Shown here in pieces: positions 1-4,046 of a stretch of DNA of 6,936 bases. The position numbers and the translations under genes were made by a program. The stretch's first letter is position 1; every line of letters starts with the position of its first letter. The notes beneath the pieces were generated by a model. The model did no database searches. It was not told the origin of the DNA and saw only the letters and a program-made list of their open reading frames with translations. The stretch covers positions 1 through 6,936 of the forward strand of contig NZ_JALAGT010000103.1 of NCBI RefSeq assembly GCF_022712295.1, in the 5' to 3' direction. Source of the DNA: Galactobacter sp. GTDB taxonomy: Bacteria; Actinomycetota; Actinomycetes; Actinomycetales; Micrococcaceae.

Positions 1-580
1 CCAGACCTTCGGCCCCTACGTGCCAGACAACCCACCGGCAGGCGGCTGGAGTCAGCCCGGTTCCGGCCAGGGCTACGTGCCCGGCTACCCGGCGCCGCAG
101 GCACCCACCCGCCGCCCCGGTCAGGTCACCGCGGCGTCGATCGTTCTGTGGGTCGCCGCAGGCCTGTACACCATCTTGATGCTCTCCAGCATGAGCACGT
201 TCCTGGGCGGCGATCTCAAGTCCCAGTTGCTCAGTGCCGCGGACAGCATGCCCGAGTCCCAGGCTGAGACCTACCGGGACGCCCTCGATCTCTACTCGGA
301 GTCCATGCTCCAGGGTGTCATCTACTTCACCATGGCCATCATCGTCGCCGTGGGAATCGTGGCCGCCGTAGCTGCATGGCGCACCTGGAAGGGTTCCAAT
401 GCCTGGCGTATCGCCGGAACGGTGTGCGGCGGCGCCATGGCCGCCTATCAGCTGCTGATGGTGCTGTTCTCGCCCGTGGTCGGAGTGCCCGGACTTGCCA
501 TCTGCATCGTCGTCATCGTGCTCTGGTTCTCCCAGCCGGCCACGGCATGGTTCCGCGCACGCTCGGCGAAGCGGTACTGA
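1..580 (+). CDS. Pro/Gly-rich four-TM membrane protein, 5' truncated
   Basis: The reading frame is open from the window edge to a TGA at 578-580, giving 192 visible residues. A GTG at 20-22 could be taken as a start, but the frame continues upstream through Q-T-F-G-P-Y with the same Pro/Gly/Tyr-rich composition, so that codon is probably an internal Val and the N-terminus lies outside the window. Visible residues 1-40 are a low-complexity, Pro/Gly-rich and probably disordered cytosolic tail. Four hydrophobic segments follow at about 44-62, 105-126, 136-156 and 159-177. A polar, acidic stretch (about 70-100) lies between the first and second and would be the extracytoplasmic loop. The protein ends in a short basic tail. 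This layout is common among uncharacterised actinobacterial membrane proteins. I recognise no functional motif and assign no function. The gene is convergent with rex, with 22 bp between the stop codons and no convincing terminator. Confidence 0.8.
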   Translation, partial: QTFGPYVPDNPPAGGWSQPGSGQGYVPGYPAPQAPTRRPGQVTAASIVLWVAAGLYTILMLSSMSTFLGGDLKSQLLSAADSMPESQAETYRDALDLYSESMLQGVIYFTMAIIVAVGIVAAVAAWRTWKGSNAWRIAGTVCGGAMAAYQLLMVLFSPVVGVPGLAICIVVIVLWFSQPATAWFRARSAKRY

Positions 581-602
581 GTTCCTCGGCGAACCCGGCC
601 GC

Positions 603-1244
603 TCAGTGCGGCACCGGCCCGGAACGATGCGCCAGGAGTGAGAGCTCACTGGCCAGGTCCACGCGCCGCAACGACACACCGTCCGGTACCTGCAGAGCCA
701 CAGGCGCGAAGGACAGGATGCTGCGCACACCCGCGCCCACGAGGCGGTCTAGGACGTCCTGCGCCGAATCACCCGGAACGGTGACCACCGCCATGTTCAC
801 GCTTTTTTCCTGGATGACGGACTCCAGACCCGCCAGATCTTCCACCGTCAGCCCGGCGACGTCGGTCCCCACCACGTTCGGCGCCGTATCGAAGATGGCC
901 ACCACAGGGTAACCACGCCGCTGGAAACCCGAGTAACCAGCCAATGCGGTTCCCAGGTGTCCGGCGCCGACGATGGCGACGCGCCACTGTTGGTCCAATC
1001 CCAGTGCCGACTCCAACGCGGGTACCAGGTCCTCCACGGCATATCCGATGCCGGCGCGGCCCTTGACGCGCAACAGATTCAGATCCTTACGCAACGTGGC
1101 GGGGGTGGTCCCGGCCGATTGCGCCAACCCTCTCGAGGACACCGTGGCGTGCCCGACCATGCTGCCGGAGGTCAGCGCGCGCAGGTAGTAGGAAAGTCTG
1201 CGCATGACCGGATCGGGAATCTGTTCCTTGGTGGTTCCCGTCAT
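603..1244 (-). CDS. rex: Redox-sensing transcriptional repressor Rex
   Basis: A 213-residue protein, normal length for Rex, a dimeric repressor that senses the NADH/NAD+ ratio and controls respiratory and fermentative genes. An N-terminal winged helix (about 8-80) starts with I-P-D-P-V-M-R-R-L and carries the family hallmark L-R-K-D-L at 51-55. A Rossmann fold follows, with the dinucleotide loop V-G-A-G-H-L-G at 92-98 (His where Asn is usual) and F-D-T-A-P-N at 118-123 ending the second strand. The C-terminal part has S-F-A-P at 178-181 (usually N-F-A-P), V-P-D-G-V at 186-190 and the V-D-L-x-x-E-L motif at 195-201. The wing after L-R-K-D-L reads N-L-L-R-V-K-G-R-A-G-I-G-Y, unlike the common S-Y-x-G-x-x-G-x-R-G-V-G-Y, so operator preference may differ. 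ATG start at 1244; the ATGA overlap with the glutaredoxin-like gene and lack of a clear Shine-Dalgarno indicate translational coupling. It is followed by a convergent gene, not by hemA. Confidence 0.93.
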   Translation of the reverse strand: MTGTTKEQIPDPVMRRLSYYLRALTSGSMVGHATVSSRGLAQSAGTTPATLRKDLNLLRVKGRAGIGYAVEDLVPALESALGLDQQWRVAIVGAGHLGTALAGYSGFQRRGYPVVAIFDTAPNVVGTDVAGLTVEDLAGLESVIQEKSVNMAVVTVPGDSAQDVLDRLVGAGVRSILSFAPVALQVPDGVSLRRVDLASELSLLAHRSGPVPH

Positions 1245-1495
1245 GCGCTCAACAGCCTGGTCAGGCGCTTGGGTTCGATGCGCCAGAAGTCCCGCTGGAC
1301 TCCGTCAACCAGCAGCACGGGAATCTCTTCTGCATAGGTTTCCAGAAGCTCCGGAACACTCCCGGCGTCCACGTCCTCCCATGTCAACCCCAGCTCAGCG
1401 GTCACGGACTGCACCACGGCTCGGGCGTCGTCGCAGAGGTGGCATCCGGGTTTGGTGATGAGTTGGACGCGGGGGTCTGAAGGAGTCTGCGGCAC
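1241..1495 (-). CDS. Glutaredoxin-like (DUF836-type) thiol protein
   Basis: From the GTG at 1495 the protein has 84 residues, the usual size for the small glutaredoxin-like family (Pfam DUF836 type). The N-terminal beta strand V-Q-L-I-T-K leads into the redox motif P-G-C-H-L-C with cysteines at 18 and 21. E-I-P-V at 57-60 supplies the cis-proline (P59) beside the active site, and the C-terminus has F-W-R-I-E-P-K-R-L. It is predicted to be a cytosolic thiol-disulfide oxidoreductase; the substrate is unknown. The frame stays open upstream to 1594, but those codons run through a terminator hairpin and encode no family sequence, so the longer start is rejected. GTG 1495 places the first strand about ten residues in, as expected. 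There is no Shine-Dalgarno; a TACAAT box ends 6 nt upstream, suggesting a leaderless message. The last 4 nt (ATGA) overlap the rex start, so the two genes form one unit; a shared redox role is an inference. Confidence 0.87.
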   Translation of the reverse strand: MPQTPSDPRVQLITKPGCHLCDDARAVVQSVTAELGLTWEDVDAGSVPELLETYAEEIPVLLVDGVQRDFWRIEPKRLTRLLSA

Positions 1496-1501
1496 GGGCT
1501 C

Positions 1502-1507
1502 ATTGTA
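1502..1507 (-). promoter_or_regulatory. Predicted -10 box for grx-rex, leaderless
   Basis: Read on the minus strand this is TACAAT, a 5/6 match to TATAAT and a good TANNNT actinobacterial -10. Six bases (GAGCCC) separate it from the GTG start at 1495, which places the transcription start at or next to the first base of the codon. The absence of a Shine-Dalgarno agrees with this. No good -35 hexamer is seen at 17-19 bp. Confidence 0.55.
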
Positions 1508-1511
1508 GTGC

Positions 1512-1538
1512 GTCCGCGACCGCCGATGGCAGGCGGAC
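1512..1538. repeat. Inverted repeat upstream of the grx-rex -10
   Basis: Arms GTCCGC (1512-1517) and GCGGAC (1533-1538) are perfect reverse complements. Their centres are 21 bp apart, about two helical turns, so they lie on one face of the DNA. They flank the place where a -35 element would sit. A dimeric regulator could bind here, but this does not resemble the known Rex operator core (TGTGAA...TTCACA). A purely structural or chance origin is possible in GC-rich DNA. Confidence 0.3.
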
Positions 1539-1543
1539 AACGA

Positions 1544-1584
1544 ACGAGGGGCCGGAATCGTCACTGACGATTCCGGCCCCTCGT
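1544..1584 (-). terminator. 19-bp perfect hairpin terminator after bS22 gene
   Basis: The arms 1544-1562 and 1566-1584 pair perfectly over 19 bp around a 3-base centre (ACT). In practice a base pair or more would open at the tip. The hairpin begins 6 bp past the bS22 stop codon on the minus strand and has a GC-rich stem. The base run after the stem has no long U tract, as is common in actinobacteria. It insulates grx-rex from bS22 transcription. Confidence 0.85.
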
Positions 1585-1590
1585 GAGCAC

Positions 1591-1689
1591 TCACTTCTTG
1601 TTGCGGCGCTGGTGGCGCGTCTTGCGCAGCAGCTTGCGGTGCTTCTTCTTGGCCATACGCTTGCGGCGCTTCTTGATGACGGAACCCAT
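1591..1689 (-). CDS. Ribosomal protein bS22 (AURKAIP1/COX24 domain peptide)
   Basis: A 32-residue, extremely basic peptide from ATG 1689 to TGA 1591-1593. It opens with M-G-S-V-I-K-K-R-R-K-R-M and continues K-K-K-H-R-K-L-L-R-K-T-R, ending R-R-N-K-K. This matches the actinobacterial AURKAIP1/COX24-domain family, whose mycobacterial member (about 33 residues) was identified as small-subunit protein bS22 in ribosome structures. Some 18 of 32 residues are Lys or Arg, as expected for a peptide buried in rRNA. An AGGAGG (1694-1699) lies 4 nt before the ATG, a strong ribosome binding site. The gene has a predicted promoter upstream and a 19-bp terminator hairpin just downstream, so it looks like an independent, highly expressed unit. 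It is so short that automated annotation often misses it. The HTH gene upstream matches the arrangement I recall in Mycobacterium. Confidence 0.93.
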   Translation of the reverse strand: MGSVIKKRRKRMAKKKHRKLLRKTRHQRRNKK

Positions 1690-1779
1690 GGGTCCTCCTG
1701 CTGTTATCTCGTGGACATGTCGTCTTGTGACACCCAGGGACCCCGATGACCGAGGCGCGCGCGGGCGAAGATCGTTCCT

Positions 1780-1809
1780 ATCCTACCTGCATGCCCCGTG
1801 CGCTGTCGC
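1780..1809 (-). promoter_or_regulatory. Predicted sigma-A promoter of bS22 gene
   Basis: On the minus strand, GCGACA (1804-1809; 4/6 to TTGACA) and TAGGAT (1780-1785; 4/6 to TATAAT, fits TANNNT) are separated by 18 bp. The predicted transcription start near 1773 gives a 5' leader of about 80 nt that ends in the AGGAGG ribosome binding site. It lies between the end of the HTH gene and bS22, where a promoter is needed. Confidence 0.45.
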
Positions 1810-1833
1810 ATCGAGGTGAGGTGGCTCTCCCTG

Positions 1834-1854
1834 TTCCGGGCCGATTCCCCGGAA
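1834..1854 (-). terminator. Possible weak terminator after the HTH gene
   Basis: Arms TTCCGGG (1834-1840) and CCCGGAA (1848-1854) pair over 7 bp with a 7-base loop. The hairpin starts 4 bp beyond the HTH gene stop codon on the minus strand. No U tract follows. Position is the main support; it would be a weak or partial terminator at best. Confidence 0.3.
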
Positions 1855-1858
1855 GGGG

Positions 1859-2083
1859 TCAGTCGGTTCCGGTGCCGCGGATCTGCGTCGGGTCGATCTG
1901 AGCGGAGCCCAGGTAGGCCTCCACCGCGTTCTCCGGGACCCGGTATGAGCGGCCGAACTGCACGGCGGGGAGTTCGCCCGAGTGCACCAACCGATACACG
2001 GTCATCTTGGACACGCGCATCACGTCTGCGACCTCAGCAACGGTCATGAAGCGGGCGTTCGCGAAGTGTCGGGGATCCGGCAT
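1859..2083 (-). CDS. Small excisionase/MerR-like HTH DNA-binding protein
   Basis: A 74-residue protein that is essentially one winged-HTH domain of the excisionase (HTH_17) type, related at family level to BldC-like regulators. Residues 13-20 (M-T-V-A-E-V-A-D) and V-M-R-V-S at 21-25 form the first helices. K-M-T-V-Y-R-L-V at 26-33 is the recognition helix, followed by S-G-E-L-P-A-V-Q-F-G-R-S-Y-R-V (35-49), the characteristic turn and wing. E-N-A-V-E-A-Y-L closes the domain. There is no effector or dimerisation domain. The core closely resembles what I recall of Mycobacterium Rv0500A, which also sits next to the bS22 gene. ATG 2083 has GGAGG 8 nt upstream, a good ribosome binding site. The upstream region holds a promoter-like pair with a direct repeat over the -35. 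Such proteins often bind tandem repeats, so autoregulation is plausible but unproven. Target genes cannot be read from the sequence. Confidence 0.9.
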   Translation of the reverse strand: MPDPRHFANARFMTVAEVADVMRVSKMTVYRLVHSGELPAVQFGRSYRVPENAVEAYLGSAQIDPTQIRGTGTD

Positions 2084-2128
2084 CGGATGGTCCTCCGTGT
2101 CGTTGAGCGGCTTGGGCGGTACTACGAA

Positions 2129-2141
2129 AGCGCTGAGCGCT
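2129..2141. repeat. 13-bp palindrome in the HTH gene leader
   Basis: AGCGCTGAGCGCT reads the same on both strands apart from its central base. It consists of two copies of the self-complementary hexamer AGCGCT. It lies between the predicted HTH promoter and the ribosome binding site, so it would be in the 5' leader. A short CCCT-AAC-AGGG inverted repeat follows at 2143-2153. It could be an operator or a small RNA hairpin; no known factor is assigned. Confidence 0.35.
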
Positions 2142-2176
2142 GCCCCTAACAGGGTTATTCACGCTGCACCCGCACG

Positions 2177-2206
2177 AGTCTACGTGAAACCTGTGACTGG
2201 TGTGTA
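2177..2206 (-). promoter_or_regulatory. Predicted promoter of the HTH gene
   Basis: On the minus strand, TACACA (2201-2206; 4/6 to TTGACA) and TAGACT (2177-2182; TANNNT) are separated by 18 bp. Transcription would start near 2170, giving a leader of about 87 nt with a GGAGG site before the ATG at 2083. The -35 lies inside the proximal copy of a direct repeat. Confidence 0.4.
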
Positions 2207-2227
2207 GCCATGCGACCGGTGTGTTGC
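2195..2227. repeat. Tandem 14-bp direct repeat, candidate operator
   Basis: GACTGGTGTGTAGC (2195-2208) and GACCGGTGTGTTGC (2214-2227) match at 12 of 14 positions, with starts 19 bp apart. The shared core is GGTGTGT. The first copy covers the predicted -35 of the HTH gene and the second lies directly upstream of it. Head-to-tail repeats are the kind of site small single-domain HTH proteins of this class can use, so this is a candidate autoregulatory operator. Confidence 0.4.
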
Positions 2228-2247
2228 GTGTGACTCGATGAGCGTCG

Positions 2248-2712
2248 CTACTTGCTGCGACGCCCTCGGCGCTGCTTGTTCTGCTTGGACAAGCGATCGA
2301 AGAATTCCTGGGCTCGTTCCAGCCCTTGTTCCACCGTGCGTCCCACGGTGTTGTGGGTGCGCTTGGACTGCGGATCGTCGTCCATGCCCGACGTCTGGGT
2401 CTCGCCGACCGTCGTCAACGCGCCGCCCGCGTCGGCACCTTCGAGCCCTGCCGGCGCCGGTAACAGTCGCGCCACGAATTCGTCGACCTCACGCAGCGGT
2501 TCAGGGTTCAGTGCGTAGAAACGCCTTTGCCCCTGAACTCGAGTGCGCGCCAGGTCCGCATCCCTCAACACCTTGAGGTGCTTGGACACTGTGGGTTGGC
2601 TGACTCCGACGGCCTCCACCAGGTCGCCCACGCTGCGTTCCTGGTCGACGAGGTTCAGCAGGAGGGCACGACGGGTGGGATCGGAGAGGACGGAGAACAG
2701 ATCGGTGGCCAC
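2248..2712 (-). CDS. ArsR-family winged-HTH regulator, cysteine-free
   Basis: From GTG 2712 the product has 154 residues. Residues 2-78 form an ArsR-type winged helix: D-L-F-S-V-L-S-D-P-T-R-R near the start, then V-G-V-S-Q-P-T-V-S-K-H-L-K-V-L (36-50) as the helix-turn-helix, then the wing R-T-R-V-Q-G-Q-R-R-F-Y-A-L-N. There is no cysteine anywhere, so it is not a thiol-type metal sensor. A polar linker follows from about 90, then an amphipathic helix (E-Q-G-L-E-R-A-Q-E-F-F-D-R-L) and a very basic end (K-Q-R-R-G-R-R-S-K). The frame is open far upstream into acuC, but that part is the shadow of acuC. In-frame GTG codons at 2733 and 2718 are alternatives giving 161 and 156 residues. GTG 2712 is preferred because a TACGAT box ends exactly 6 nt before it and the fold begins at once. 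It lies 52 bp after acuC and may also be cotranscribed with it. Ligand and targets are unknown. Confidence 0.85.
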   Translation of the reverse strand: MATDLFSVLSDPTRRALLLNLVDQERSVGDLVEAVGVSQPTVSKHLKVLRDADLARTRVQGQRRFYALNPEPLREVDEFVARLLPAPAGLEGADAGGALTTVGETQTSGMDDDPQSKRTHNTVGRTVEQGLERAQEFFDRLSKQNKQRRGRRSK

Positions 2713-2718
2713 TCGCAC

Positions 2719-2724
2719 ATCGTA
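2719..2724 (-). promoter_or_regulatory. Predicted -10 box for the ArsR gene, leaderless
   Basis: On the minus strand this is TACGAT, a TANNNT box, followed by GTGCGA and then the GTG at 2712. The 6-nt spacing equals that seen before grx and acuC, and none of the candidate starts has a Shine-Dalgarno. No convincing -35 is visible. If the gene is only read from the acuC promoter, this box would be fortuitous. Confidence 0.4.
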
Positions 2725-2764
2725 GCGAGCCACACCCGTCGGGCGTGGGATGCTCGGGTCGACG

Positions 2765-3964
2765 TCAGTCGAACCAGGGGTCAAGGCCGAAGGCCGGGAA
2801 GAGCTCCTTGCGGGTGGCCATGATGGCACGGTCCACCGGATCCCCGGGGTCGTATCCGACCTCCCACGAGCGCCACCAGAGGTCCACGTCGTCGCCCATC
2901 GTCTCCGGGGCGTCCACGCCGTAGCGTTCCTTGACCCATTCGCGGAACGGGGCCGGAACGGGCGTGGAAATCTGCAGCGCCTTCCCCGAGGCGATGGCGA
3001 CCAGATGGGACCAGACCCGCGGGACGGTGTGGATGATGTCGTATCCGCCGCCACCGGTGGCGATCCAACGTCCTTCGGTGAGGTCGTGCGCCAGGTCCGC
3101 GACCGCGAGCGCCGCCTGACGCATACCGTCCACGGTGAGCTTGAGGTTGGTCTGCTCGTCGCGCGCATGACCGTCGCAACCGTGCTGGGAGACGATCACC
3201 TCTGGTTCGAAGGCCCTGGCCATCTGGGGCACCACGGCATGGAAGGCCCTGAGCCAGCCGCCGTCCTGCAGGCCCGCCGGTAGGGCCACATTGACCGCGG
3301 TCATCGGAGCGTCCTCGCCACCGTTCTCCGCAGCGAAGCCGGTACCGGGGAACAGTGTCCGCCCGGATTCGTGCAACGAGATGGTCATGACGCGGGGGTC
3401 GTCCCAGAAGATGGACTGGGTCCCGTCCCCGTGGTGGGCGTCGAGGTCCAGGTACAGAACGCGGGAGACGCCCTCGTCCAGCAGCCGTGCGATGGCACCC
3501 GCTGCGTCGTTGTAGATGCAGAATCCGCTGGCCTTGTTGCGCGAAGCGTGGTGCATGCCACCGCCGAAGTTCACGGCGGGACGGCCCTTGTCCTCCAGAA
3601 CGGACTCCGCGGCCACGAGGGATCCACCGAAGAGTCGGGCGCTGGCATCGTGCAGGGCCGGGAAGATGGGATCGTCCTCGGTGCCCAGACCGAAGGAAAC
3701 ATCCGGCTCTCCATCCGGCCCCGAAGCGTCCCGGACCGCCTGCACATAGGCCGCAGAATGAACCGTGCGTAGTTGGTCGTCATCGGCCACGTAAGGGTGA
3801 AGAACCCGCCCGCGGCCGTCTCCCAGGACGTCGAGATCCCGCAGCAAGCGTGCGGTCAGTCGTAGCCGGACCGGATCCATCGGATGACGCTCGCCGAAGC
3901 GATATGCGGCCATGGCCTCGTCATAGATCAGATCCACACCGGGGAATGAGGTGTTGGAGATCAC
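2765..3964 (-). CDS. acuC: AcuC-type class I histone deacetylase-like protein
   Basis: A 399-residue member of the class I/AcuC arm of the zinc-dependent deacetylase superfamily. In bacteria AcuC removes acetyl groups from lysines, classically on acetyl-CoA synthetase, thereby reactivating acetate use. The whole active site is visible. The N-terminal F-G-E-R-H-P-M-D-P (23-31) is the substrate-rim motif. The tandem catalytic His pair is H138-H139 in G-G-G-M-H-H-A. Zinc ligands are D175 and H177 in D-L-D-A-H-H-G-D-G, and D264 in Q-H-G-C-D-G-H. The transition-state Tyr is Y308 in T-G-G-G-G-Y-D. The length is usual for AcuC and there is no signal peptide, so it is cytosolic. The GTG start at 3964 has no Shine-Dalgarno but a TAGCCT box 6 nt upstream. 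No acuA/acuB or acetyl-CoA synthetase gene is in the window, so the substrate is inferred from the family. Polyamine or acetoin-related substrates are alternatives. Confidence 0.92.
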   Translation of the reverse strand: MISNTSFPGVDLIYDEAMAAYRFGERHPMDPVRLRLTARLLRDLDVLGDGRGRVLHPYVADDDQLRTVHSAAYVQAVRDASGPDGEPDVSFGLGTEDDPIFPALHDASARLFGGSLVAAESVLEDKGRPAVNFGGGMHHASRNKASGFCIYNDAAGAIARLLDEGVSRVLYLDLDAHHGDGTQSIFWDDPRVMTISLHESGRTLFPGTGFAAENGGEDAPMTAVNVALPAGLQDGGWLRAFHAVVPQMARAFEPEVIVSQHGCDGHARDEQTNLKLTVDGMRQAALAVADLAHDLTEGRWIATGGGGYDIIHTVPRVWSHLVAIASGKALQISTPVPAPFREWVKERYGVDAPETMGDDVDLWWRSWEVGYDPGDPVDRAIMATRKELFPAFGLDPWFD

Positions 3965-3970
3965 GAGAAC

Positions 3971-3976
3971 AGGCTA
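3971..3976 (-). promoter_or_regulatory. Predicted -10 box for acuC, leaderless
   Basis: On the minus strand this is TAGCCT (TANNNT), followed by GTTCTC and the GTG start codon at 3964, so transcription would begin at the codon. A poor -35 candidate (TTCAAC, 3996-4001) lies 19 bp upstream. It sits in the 82-bp divergent gap between acuC and ktrB. Confidence 0.45.
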
Positions 3977-4046
3977 ACTCACGCCTGCGGCAGTGGTTGA
4001 ATGGTCGCTGTCCGTGAAGCCGACCTATCAAGGAATCCTGAACACC

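Noticed and set aside
598..612. Hairpin GCCGC-TCAGT-GCGGC at the rex stop codon
   Set aside because: Only a 5-bp stem, with the stop codon in the loop and no U tract, so it does not support a terminator call.
1496..1594. N-terminal extension of the glutaredoxin-like protein to 117 residues
   Set aside because: The extra codons pass through the 19-bp terminator and the bS22 stop region and encode no family sequence. The GTG at 1495 gives the usual family length.
2181..2197. Possible Rex operator in the HTH gene upstream region (GTGAAACCTGTGAC)
   Set aside because: It contains GTGA-like halves but in direct, not inverted, orientation, so it does not match the TGTGAA...TTCACA palindrome.
2713..3168. 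N-terminal extension of the ArsR frame into acuC, giving a 306-residue protein
   Set aside because: The extra part is an alternative frame of the acuC coding sequence, rich in Arg, Ser and Pro and without domain signal. The ArsR fold starts near 2712.
3965..4046. c-di-AMP (ydaO-type) riboswitch upstream of ktrB
   Set aside because: The divergent gap is only 82 bp, too short for that riboswitch, and shows no matching structure.
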